Source of the DNA: E44-bin89 sp034409565
Lineage (GTDB): Bacteria > Chloroflexota > Dehalococcoidia > Dehalococcoidales > RBG-16-60-22
Assembly: GCA_034409565.1 (NCBI GenBank)
Contig: DAOUMS010000008.1
Location: 124,001 to 188,000, forward strand
Length of the DNA: 64,000 nt
Direction of reading: 5' to 3'
Shown piece after piece: positions 25,072 to 33,700 of this stretch. Within the stretch, counting starts at the first letter, position 1. Every line of letters starts with the position of its first letter. The notes under the pieces are model-generated. The model was not told where the DNA came from and did no database searches. It saw only the letters and a list, made by a program, of their open reading frames with translations. A program made the position numbers and the translations under genes.

Positions 25072-25641
25072 TTGGTCAGTAACCCAAAGACTGATTCGCT
25101 GGTTGATGAAATAAGCGCTATTCCCGGTGGTGAAGGCATCCGGGATTGTATTCAATGCGGTACCTGCACTGCTTCCTGCCCCAATGCCGATAAAATGGAC
25201 CACACCCCATCAGAACTGATTGCCATGGCGCACGCCGGCATGAAAAAAGAGGTCCTGTCCAGCAACGCCATGTGGTACTGCCTTTCCTGCTACCTCTGCA
25301 CCGTACGCTGCCCGCGCGGCATCAAGCAGACCGACCTCATGCATGCGCTGGAGTGCCTGTCAGTACGGGAAGGACTGAGCCACGGTCGTACCCTGACGCC
25401 GGCCATGTACCGCAGCTTCAATGATTTTGTCTACAGCCTGGGGAGCCTGCCGGAGATGGGCTTCATGACCTGGTTCTACCTGCTGACCAACCCGCTGCGC
25501 GCCATACGCATGCTGCCGGTGGCCATGCGCCTGCTCCGGCACGGGCGCCTCAGCGTGAAAGCGAGAAGGCTATCGCCCAAAGGCACAGAACAACTTCGGG
25601 CCATCCTGGATAAAGCTGAGACTCTGGGAGGTGTCCGGTGA
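25072..25641 (+). CDS. hdrC: Heterodisulfide reductase subunit C-like protein
   Basis: A 189-aa protein with a TTG start after GGAGGTAGAA. Two [4Fe-4S] motifs are seen: C26-C29-C32-C36 (CIQCGTCTASCP) and C70-C73-C76-C80 (CLSCYLCTVRCP). HdrC passes electrons between HdrA and HdrB. The C-terminal half is helical and basic. The stop overlaps the GTG start of hdrB. A paralogue is encoded at 36057-36680. Confidence 0.9.
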   Translation: MVSNPKTDSLVDEISAIPGGEGIRDCIQCGTCTASCPNADKMDHTPSELIAMAHAGMKKEVLSSNAMWYCLSCYLCTVRCPRGIKQTDLMHALECLSVREGLSHGRTLTPAMYRSFNDFVYSLGSLPEMGFMTWFYLLTNPLRAIRMLPVAMRLLRHGRLSVKARRLSPKGTEQLRAILDKAETLGGVR

Positions 25642-26510
25642 AACAGTACGCCTATTTCCCGGGGTGCTCCGCCTCTGAAGGAGGGGCCAAAGCATACGGT
25701 CGCTCGGCGCTGGCGGTAAGCAAAGTCCTGGATATTGAGCTTGTTGAGATAGAAGACTGGAACTGCTGCGGCTCGACGCCTTACAGCTCGGTTGAGGAGC
25801 TTTCTTCCTTCTGCCTTTCCGCCCGCAACCTAGCACTGGCCGAACAGATGGGACTGGATATTGTCACCCCGTGCAGTTCGTGCTATGTAATTCTGAGCCG
25901 CACCAACGCCTACCTGAAGCAGTACCCTCATCTCAAAGCTCAGGTGGACGAAGCCCTGGCTGCCGGCGGGCTGGAATATCACGGGACGATCCGGACACGG
26001 CACCTGCTCGACGTACTGGTGAACGACGTTGGCTATGATGCCATTGCCGCCGCGGTCAAAAAGAGCCTGGAAGGCCTGAAGGTAGCGCCCTACTACGGCT
26101 GCCAGATTGTCCGACCCAGGTTCGGTTTTGACCATCCGGAGACCCCCCAGACCATGGACCGGTTGATTGCGAGTCTCGGTGGAGAGCCAATCGACTTTCC
26201 CCTGAAGGCGCGCTGCTGCGGCGGCTCATTAATCATTTCCGAAGAAGATCTAGCCCTGGGACTGATTGGCAAAATCCTGGACTCGGCGCAGGCCAGCGGC
26301 GCGGAGTGCGTTATTACGCCCTGCCCGCTTTGCCAGACGAACCTCGACGCCTACCAGAGCCAGTTAAACAGGAAAATGCATACCAGTTTCAGCCTGCCGG
26401 TACTGTTCTTCACCCAGCTTATGGGGGTGGCTTTTGGACTCAATGAGGAGGCACTCGGCCTGAAAAGCTGTATCGTGCCGGTGGCAAAAGCACTGGCCAA
26501 GTATCTCTGA
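25638..26510 (+). CDS. hdrB: Heterodisulfide reductase subunit B-like protein
   Basis: A 290-aa protein with GTG start. Both CCG-domain cysteine sets are complete: C10, C43-C44, C79/C82, and C155, C193-C194, C229/C232, the pattern that binds two non-cubane [4Fe-4S] clusters in HdrB. It should be the catalytic disulfide-reducing (or alternative electron acceptor) subunit. The natural acceptor in bacteria without CoM/CoB is unknown. It sits between hdrC and hdrA. Confidence 0.9.
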   Translation: MKQYAYFPGCSASEGGAKAYGRSALAVSKVLDIELVEIEDWNCCGSTPYSSVEELSSFCLSARNLALAEQMGLDIVTPCSSCYVILSRTNAYLKQYPHLKAQVDEALAAGGLEYHGTIRTRHLLDVLVNDVGYDAIAAAVKKSLEGLKVAPYYGCQIVRPRFGFDHPETPQTMDRLIASLGGEPIDFPLKARCCGGSLIISEEDLALGLIGKILDSAQASGAECVITPCPLCQTNLDAYQSQLNRKMHTSFSLPVLFFTQLMGVAFGLNEEALGLKSCIVPVAKALAKYL

Positions 26511-26520
26511 GGAGTATGAT

Positions 26521-28482
26521 ATGGAGCGAAAGATTGGCGTTTACATCTGTCACTGCGGTACCAATATTGCCGGCACCGTTGATGTGGCACAGGTAGTTGA
26601 GTTTGCCCGAAGCCTGCCGGCCGTGGTGGTGGCCCGCGATTACAAGTTCATGTGCTCTGACCCCGGTCAGGAGCTGATTAAAAATGATATCAAGGAGCAC
26701 GGGCTGAACCGCATCGTGGTCGCTTCCTGTTCCCCGCGGCTGCACGAGCCGACCTTCCGGCGTGTCCTGGCGTCCGTGGACCTTAACCCCTACTTTTTTG
26801 AGATGGCCAATATCCGCGAGCAGTGCTCGTGGGTCATTGAGGACAAGGCAGCGGCTACCGAAAAAGCAAAGGCCATGGTGAGCGCCGCGGTGCGGCGTGT
26901 GTTCTACCACGATGCCCTGGAGAAGAAAGAGGTGTCCATGAATCCCGCCACGCTGGTGGTTGGTGCCGGCATTGCCGGGATACAGGCAGCGCTGGAGATA
27001 GCCGACTCCGGCAACAAGGTCTACCTCGTGGAGCGGGAGCCGTCCATCGGCGGCAATATGGCCCGTCTGGACAAGACCTTCCCCACCCTCGACTGTTCGG
27101 CCTGAATACTCACCCCCAAGATGGCCTCGGTGAGGTCACACGAAAACATCGAGCTGATGACTTACAGCGAAGTCGTTGCGATTTCCGGCTACGTGGGCAA
27201 CTTCAAGGTAAAGATACGGCAAAAGCCGCGTTACGTGGATGCAAGCAAGTGCACCGGCTGCGGCACCTGCCAGGACAAGTGCCCGAGCAAGACCGCCAGC
27301 GAATTCGACCTCGGCATCGGGCAGAGGAAAGCCATTTACACGCCGTTCCCGCAGGCCGTACCCAACGTGCCGGTGATTGACACGGAGATTTGCATTCACT
27401 TCACCAAGGGGAAGTGCGGCACCTGCGCCAAGCTCTGCGAGGCCAGGGCAATCGACTTCGAACAGAAGGAAAAGTTAGTCGAGGTAGAGGTGGGCTCGGT
27501 TATCGTGGCCACCGGCTTTGACTCCCTCGACCCGTCGCCAATGGCCCAGTTCGGCTACGGCAAATACGATAACGTCATCACCGGCATCCAGTTCGAGAGG
27601 ATGAGCAATGCCTCCGGCCCCACCGGGGGGAACATCGTGCTCAAAGACGGCTCTGCCCCAAAGAGCGTCGCCATACTGCACTGCATCGGCAGCCGGGACG
27701 TGAACTACCATGAATATTGCTCCCGTGTTTGCTGCATGTACTCCCTGAAGTTCTCCCACCTCATCCGGGAAAAGATACCTGATGCCGAAATCTACCAGCT
27801 ATACATTGACCTCCGCTGCTTTGGCAAGGGCTACGAAGAGTTTTATAATCGACTCCAGGAAGAGGGTGTGAACTTCGTGCGGGGCAAAGCCGGAGAAATC
27901 ACCAATATCGCCGAGAGTCCCGAAGAAAAGGGCAAGCTGGTGGTGATTGTGGAAGATACTCTGGTGCGCCGCAAGCGGCGCCTGCCCGTGGATATGGTCG
28001 TTTTGAGCACGGCGCTGGAGCCGAAAGCTGACGCCGAGGAGGTGGCCCGTCTCTTCTCCATCAGCCGCAGCAAGGACGGCTTCTTCCTGGAAAAGCACCC
28101 CAAGCTTGACCCCGTGGCCACCACCACCGATGGCATCCTCATTGCCGGCTGCTGCCAGGGGCCAAAGGACATCCCGGATACCGTGGCCCAGGCCTCAGCC
28201 ACCGCCGCCCGCGTCTTGGCCATGATAAACAAAGGCAGCGTGGAAATTGAGTCGGCCACCTCGGTGATTGATGAAGACCTCTGCTGTGGCTGCAAGACCT
28301 GTATTTCACTTTGCCCGTACACCGCCATTTCCTTTGATGAAAAGAAGCAAATATCAGTTATCAATGAAGCGCTGTGCAAGGGATGCGGCACCTGTGCCGC
28401 CGCCTGTCCCAGCGGCGCCATCACCAGCCGTCACTTCACCACCGAGCAGATTACAGCACAGATAGAAGGAGCAATGGTATGA
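26521..28482 (+). CDS. hdrA: HdrA-like FAD/Fe-S subunit with selenocysteine (UGA at 27103)
   Basis: One continuous frame of 653 residues when the in-frame UGA at 27103-27105 is read as selenocysteine (U195). The context is DCSA-U-ILTPKM, where other HdrA proteins have Cys; the paralogue at 30729-35180 has DCSMCMLSPK there. Domains are an N-terminal HdrA domain (1-130), an FAD Rossmann fold (VVGAGIAGIQAALEIADSG near 147), an internal ferredoxin region (CTGCGTCQDKCP, then KCGTCAKLCE), a thioredoxin-reductase-like body and a C-terminal double ferredoxin (CCGCKTCISLCP, CKGCGTCAAACP). HdrA is the flavin subunit that can bifurcate electrons. A hairpin follows the UGA. An ATG at 27121 could mislead gene callers into two genes. 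Confidence 0.9.
27103..27134 (+). promoter_or_regulatory. bSECIS-like hairpin after the hdrA UGA
   Basis: After UGA (27103-27105), CTCACC (27109-27114) pairs with GGTGAG (27129-27134), with a 14-nt loop that contains a GG (27123-27124). The loop is larger than in the other three cases in the window, so the exact structure is less certain, but position and GG fit a bacterial SECIS. Confidence 0.5.
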
Positions 28483-28895
28483 GCTTTGAACCGAAAATAG
28501 TCGGCTTCCTCTGCAACTGGTGTTCCTATGCCGGGGCTGACCTGGCCGGCACCGCCCGCAAGAAATACGCCCCCAACGTGCGCGCCATCCGGGTGATGTG
28601 CAGCGGCCGGGTGGAACCAAGCTTTATCCTCAAGGCCTTTGAGCAGGGCGCCGACGGCGTGCTCGTCTGCGGCTGACATCCCGGCAAGTGTCATTACCTG
28701 GAAGGTAATCTGAAAGCGAAGCGCCGCATACCGCTGCTGGAGAAGCTGCTGGACCAGTTCGGTATTGAGGAGGAGAGAGTGAGGCTGGACTGGGTCTCGG
28801 CCTCAGAGGGAGACCGCTTTGCCGCCATTGTCAACGAGATGACGGAGCAGATAAGGCAGCTTGGGCCCCTGAACCTCAATGGCCACCACAACTAA
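28479..28895 (+). CDS. mvhD: MvhD-like [2Fe-2S] protein with selenocysteine (UGA at 28674)
   Basis: A 138-residue protein if UGA 28674-28676 is Sec (U66). The MvhD/FrhD pattern is complete: CNWC (12, 15), MCSGRV (C41), then CG-U-HPGKCHYLEGN (C71). The family has Cys at the U66 position, and some methanogen homologues have Sec. MvhD links HdrA to a hydrogenase or other electron donor. The ATG overlaps the hdrA stop (ATGA). A 6-bp hairpin with loop TGGAA lies 16 nt after the UGA. A paralogue with the same UGA is at 30285-30713. Confidence 0.9.
28674..28709 (+). promoter_or_regulatory. bSECIS hairpin of the first mvhD
   Basis: UGA at 28674, then stem ATTACC (28693-28698)/GGTAAT (28704-28709) with apical loop TGGAA. 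Distance and loop fit bacterial SECIS elements recognised by SelB. Confidence 0.75.
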
Positions 28896-28994
28896 AGCGG
28901 AATAGCGTTTACCAATTAACCGCGAATACCACTTGCGCATTAACTCACGCTGCTTTGCTTGACAAACGGCCGCTAATCGTTGATGATATGTTGA

Positions 28995-29021
28995 GTGCTT
29001 GCCTGGCAAGCACCACTTTTT
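28995..29021 (+). terminator. Intrinsic terminator after the hdrCBA-mvhD operon
   Basis: GTGCTTGC (28995-29002) and GCAAGCAC (29006-29013) form an 8-bp stem with a 3-nt loop, followed by CACTTTTT. A TTGACA box at 28959-28964 lies just upstream, so the hairpin could alternatively be a leader attenuator for the gene at 29048. Confidence 0.6.
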
Positions 29022-29047
29022 GTTGAACGCCAAAACAGGAAGTCCCC

Positions 29048-29590
29048 ATGACGGAAAGCACCAGAGGTATTAACAAAGCAGTCCTGGATAAGGTGGAGAA
29101 GAGGGCTTACGAGCTTCTCGGCCAATATCACGGCTGTTCGCAATGCTCGCTGCTGGCAATCCAGGAAGCCTGCGGCCTGAAAGACGATGTCATGGCCAAA
29201 GCATCAATCGGCCTTGCCGGCGGTGTTGGTGGCATGCGCTCGGCATGCGGCGCGCTGACAGGTGCGGCGCTGGCCCTCGGCATGAAGTACGGCCGTGATG
29301 TCAGCTACCTGAAAGGGTCGGCAGATAAAGCCATTGAAGTGGAGTATGCGGCCCAGGAACCGGTGACCAGACTGGCCAAGTGGTTTGAACGGGAATTCGG
29401 CAGCATCGTCTGCCGTGACATTCGCAAGGCGTTCATGGGCACGGAACTGAACCGTGAAATACCATGGCAGAATGAGTGGCTGAAGGAGCTGGGCATCCAT
29501 AAGTACTGTTGCGAGGTTGTGTCCAAGACGGCGAGAAGAGCCGCTGCCATGCTGGAGAATCCGAATTTAAGTATTCTGGACCAGGTGTAG
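29048..29590 (+). CDS. C_GCAxxG_C_C family redox protein
   Basis: A 180-aa protein of the C-GCAxxG-C-C family: HGCSQCSLLAIQEACG near residue 30, GGVGGMRSACGALTGAALALG (the GCAxxG motif region, here ACGALTG), then SIVCRDIR and a C-terminal KYCCEVV. The family probably binds an Fe-S cluster or heme and is often next to redox operons in anaerobes. It is convergent with metV and downstream of mvhD. The exact function is unknown. Confidence 0.8.
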   Translation: MTESTRGINKAVLDKVEKRAYELLGQYHGCSQCSLLAIQEACGLKDDVMAKASIGLAGGVGGMRSACGALTGAALALGMKYGRDVSYLKGSADKAIEVEYAAQEPVTRLAKWFEREFGSIVCRDIRKAFMGTELNREIPWQNEWLKELGIHKYCCEVVSKTARRAAAMLENPNLSILDQV

Positions 29591-29598
29591 CCAGGTTT

Positions 29599-30288
29599 TT
29601 ACTTCTCTTTGGCCGCTGACAGCTCTGGTTTCGTATACGCCTCATTCACCTGCCGCGCCGGGTGGCTCTGGGCACTGTAGTCTTTAAGTATCGGGGGCTC
29701 CCGCATTTTATCCAGCCTGCCCTGCTTGGCAAGTCGCTCGTATATCATCACCCAGGCGCAGTTCCGCTCCGGGCTGGTCTCGCACTTGCCATCTTTATAG
29801 CCCCCGCAAGGACCGTTGACCAGGCTCTTGGCACACATGGTCATGGGACAGATGCCGCCGTAGTCGGCAAGCAGGCAGTTGCCGCAGGCGCGGCACTTCT
29901 CCAGCCAGAGACCTTCCTCAGCGGTTACCCCGATGAAACGGGTGTTGACTGCCGGCAGCACCGGCATATCGTCCAGTATCTCAGCGATGAACTGCACCCC
30001 GGCGCCACAGGCCATGGACAGAACGGCGTCATATTCCCTCATCTTTTCGATTATCGGCTCGATGTACTCGCGGTCGCACTGACGCTGGATGGTGAGCTCG
30101 CCGATAGCAACTTCCCTGCCCTCCAGCTTATTGGCCATCCTGAGCTCCGTGGCCAGCAGCTCCACCTCTTTTTCGCCGCCAGCCTGGCAGACGCTGACGC
30201 AGGTACCGCAGCCAAGAACCAGCAGCTTCTTGTAGTCCTTGACTTTCTCCTTTATCTCCGCAAACGGCTTCCTATCGGCAACTATCAT
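29599..30288 (-). CDS. metV: MetV-like zinc/iron-sulfur partner of methylene-THF reductase
   Basis: A 229-aa protein of the methylene-tetrahydrofolate reductase C-terminal (MetV) family. It starts LLVLGCGTCVSVCQAGGEKEV and has MACGAGVQFIAE, then a cysteine-rich block (CRACGNCLLADYGGICPMTMC, NGPCGG, CETSPERNCAW). In acetogens such as Moorella, MetV joins MetF and HdrABC-MvhD. Its ATG overlaps the stop of the second mvhD by 4 nt (ATGA), so they are co-translated. The metF gene itself lies about 9 kb upstream on the same strand (39304-40170). Confidence 0.88.
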   Translation of the reverse strand: MIVADRKPFAEIKEKVKDYKKLLVLGCGTCVSVCQAGGEKEVELLATELRMANKLEGREVAIGELTIQRQCDREYIEPIIEKMREYDAVLSMACGAGVQFIAEILDDMPVLPAVNTRFIGVTAEEGLWLEKCRACGNCLLADYGGICPMTMCAKSLVNGPCGGYKDGKCETSPERNCAWVMIYERLAKQGRLDKMREPPILKDYSAQSHPARQVNEAYTKPELSAAKEK

Positions 30289-30713
30289 GGCTTCACCTTC
30301 TCCTTTTTCAGAGGACTGGGGCCCAGATTTTTTGCCCGTTCCGTCATTTCGTTGCAGGCAGCGGCAAACAGCGGGGCATCGGAGGCACCCATATGGAACA
30401 TCTCCACCCGTTCCGGCTCGATGCCCACTTCTTCGAGCAGCTTCTTGGCCTGCTCAACCTTCTTCTTGGCTCTGAGATTTCCTTCCAGGAAATGACAATC
30501 GCCTTCCTCTCAGCCAGCCACGAAGACGGCGTCGGCGCCATCTTCAAATGCCTTGAGCAGGTGGAGGGTATCTACCCTGCCGGTGCACATCACTTTGACG
30601 ATGCGCACGTTGGGGGCATACTCAAGGCGCATGGAGCCGGCGAGGTCAGCCGCCGAATAGGCGCAGTAGTGGCAGCAGAAGCCGACCACTTTTGGCTCAT
30701 ATGCCTCCGCCAT
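30285..30713 (-). CDS. mvhD: Second MvhD-like protein with selenocysteine (UGA at 30512-30510)
   Basis: A 142-residue protein if the in-frame UGA is Sec (U68). Pattern: FCCHYC (C13, C14, C17), MCTGRV (C43), AG-U-EEGDCHFLEGN (C73). It continues in the same frame through AKKKVEQAKKLLEEVG and ends at 30285 overlapping metV. The N-terminal half alone would look like a truncated gene. The UGA is followed by a hairpin with the same loop as in the first mvhD. It is directly downstream of the HdrA fusion gene and probably connects that protein to the MetFV reductase. Confidence 0.9.
30477..30512 (-). promoter_or_regulatory. bSECIS hairpin of the second mvhD
   Basis: On the minus strand, UGA (30512-30510) is followed by stem ATTTCC (30493-30488)/GGAAAT (30482-30477) with loop TGGAA. 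Compared with the first mvhD (ATTACC/GGTAAT), one A-T pair is swapped for T-A, i.e. a compensatory change that keeps the stem. Confidence 0.75.
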
Positions 30714-30728
30714 GTCAACTCCTTTCCT

Positions 30729-33700
30729 TTAACTCCCGGCCAAGACCGCCGTCTTGGCCGTCACCTGTACATCTTTATAATGCTGCACCGTAATCGCCTT
30801 GCGCGGGCACTGACTGGCGCAGATACCGCAGCCCTGGCAGGCCGCCGCTTCAATATAGGCCACTCCGTCCTCGTTAATTTTCGGCACGCTAAACGGGCAG
30901 GAGCGGACACAGGTAAGGCAGGCAACGCACCGGTCAGCGTCCACCACCGAGACCACGCCCCCGACCATCAGGTGGGGCTTGGAGAGTATGGTCAGCGCCC
31001 GCGACACCGCCCCCCTCGCCTGCACAATCGATTCCGAGATGAACCTGGGGGAGTGGGCCAGACCGCACAGGTACATCCCCTCGTTGACGAAGTCCAGCGG
31101 GCGCAATTTCATATGCGCCTCCATGTAAAACCCGTCCTGGGTGAGGGGCAATTTCAGCCGGCTGGCAAACTCCACCGCGTCGTCCTGCGGACGTATCGCC
31201 GCGCTCAAGACCAGCAGGTCAGGTTCAAGCCGGATTTCTGACCCCAGTACCTCATCATAGACGGAAACCGTCAGTTTGCCGTCCTTTTCCGAAACATCGG
31301 GTTTGTTCTCCACATCATAACGGATGAAGGTTACCCCCTTTTCCCTGGCCTGACGATAGAGCAGCTCGTTCATGCCGTAGGTGCGTACGTCACGGTAGAG
31401 GATATATACTTCCATATCGGGATTGATTTCTTTTAATTTCAGGGCGTTGTTCACCGCCTGGGTACAGCAGACGCGACTGCAGTACATATGCGCCTCTTCC
31501 CGTGAGCCGACGCACTGTACCATGACCACCGAGTTCAGCTTCTTTACTTCATCACTGCCATCAGCGATTTTTTCCTCAAGCTCAAGCTGGGTAAGCACCT
31601 TATCTGACTGGCCGTAAAGATATTCGGCTGGCTTATATTCCGCACCGCCGGTGGCCAGTATGACCACGCCGTGCTCCACAGCCACACTCTCGCCGCTATC
31701 GGTGATTATCTCGGCGTTGTAGTTGCCCAGGTAGCCGGAGATGCTTTTCACCTCCGCGCCTCTATAGAGGGTTATCTTTAGCTCCCCTTCTACCCGCGCC
31801 ACCAGAGAGGCGAGCAATTGCTGCGGGTCGGCCCCATCCGCCGTGTAACGAATGCGCCGTAAGTTGCCGCCCAGTTCCTTTTCCCGCTCCACCAGGACCA
31901 CCTCGTAGCCCTGCCCGGCCATCTCCAGGGCCGCGGTCATGCCAGACAGCCCGCCACCGATGACCAGCCCCCGCCGCTTTATCTCAGCGGGATGCTCAAA
32001 AAGCGGTTCCAGCGTGGTCGCCCGCGACACTGCCATACGCACCAGGTCCTTGGCCTTATCGGTGGCCTCCGGCATATGGGTGGCATGCACCCAGGAACAC
32101 TGGTCGCGGATATTGGCCATCTCAAAGAGGAACTTGTTCAGACAGCCCTCGCGGATGGTATCCTGGAAAAGCGGTTCGTGGGTGCGCGGGCTGCACGAGG
32201 CGACCACCACCCGATTTAGATTCTTCTCCTTGATGGCGTTGATAATCTTGCTCTGCGTGTCCGTGGAGCAGGTATAGAGGTTCTCCTCGGCATGCACCAC
32301 GTTCGGCAGCGTGCTGGCGTACTCGGCCACTCCCGGCACATCCACCACCCGGGCAATATTCGACCCGCAGCGGCAGACAAAGACACCGACGCGGGGCTCC
32401 TCTTTGGTTATGTCTTTCTCCGGCGGGTACTCTTTTTCCGTGACCAGGGTGCCGCGGGCATCGGCGATTTCTCTGGCAGCGAGGCAAACGGCACTCGAGG
32501 CACTCATCACCGACTCTGGGATATCCATCGGGGCGTCAAAGGCCCCGGCCACGTAAATGCCGTCATGCGAGGTGATATTGGGCGCCAGTTCATCGGTGCG
32601 GCAGAAACCGAACCTGTCCCGCTCTATGCCCAGCTTCTCCGCCAGTTCTCTGGTGCTTGCCGAAGGCTGTAGCCCGATGGAGAGGACTACCATCTCGAAC
32701 TCTTCCTGTACCTTTTTGCCGTCCTCACCGGTATATTCGATGAGCAGATTTTTGCTCTGCTGCAATTCTTTTACCCCCGAGGGAATACCCTTCACGTAGC
32801 GGATGCCGAACTTGCTCTTGGCCGATTCATAATAGCGCTCAAAGCCCTTGCCAAAGGCCCTGATGTCATTGTAAAAGATGGTGGGCTGTATGGTGCTCTC
32901 GTGCTCCCGGGCGATAATGGCCTCTTTAGTGGCGTACATGCAGCAGACGGATGAGCAGTAGTCACGGTCGCAGGTCTGGTCCCGAGAGCCAACGCACTGT
33001 ATCCAGGCAACTTTGACCGGATGCTGGCCGTCGGAGGGGCGCAATACCTGCCCCTGGAACGGGCCGGAGGCGGAGAGGACGCGCTCAAAGTCAAGGCTGG
33101 TCAGCACGTTGGCCATCCGGCCGTAGCCGTATTCGCTTTTTATTTTGGCGTCAAAGGGCTCAAAGCCGGGCGCCAGCACCACCGAACCCACCTGAAGCTC
33201 AACCTCTTCCTCCTTCATATCGTGGTCAATGGCCTTTGCCTGGCAGACCGCCACGCACTGCAAACATTCGCTGCACAGGCCGCAGTCCAGACACCGTTCC
33301 GCTTCTTTTATCGCTTCTTCCTCGGTAAGCGTACTGACTACTTCATCGAAGCTGGAGAGCCTTTTCTCCAGAGCGATATATTTGGTGTCCAGCCTTTTCT
33401 TCTTTTCGTGTTTGCCTTCGGGCAGTGGCGCCGGCTCTTCTTTTTTCTCTTCCCGACCTTCTCTAAGGTCCAGTTTATTGAGGTAGCGGTCGATGGATAT
33501 GGCTGCCTCATGCCCGTGCTTGATGGCCTCCACCGCCGACTTCGGGCCGGTCACGCCGTCGCCGCCGGCGAAAATACCCTCTTCATCGGTAGCCAGCGTC
33601 AGCGGGTCGGCAATTAGCCAGCCGCCGCGGGTGGTCTTAATACTCGTACTTTCCGGCAGCACGGAGAGGTCGGTGGCCTGCCCGATGGCAATAATCACCG

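Noticed and set aside
27121..28482. Separate gene starting at the ATG after the UGA in hdrA
   Set aside because: The sequence on both sides of the UGA forms one continuous HdrA protein in the same frame, with the UGA exactly at a conserved Cys; no ribosome binding site precedes the ATG.
30344..30547. Minus-strand frame overlapping the second mvhD
   Set aside because: It is a shifted frame of the mvhD gene with low-quality composition; the true frame passes the UGA.
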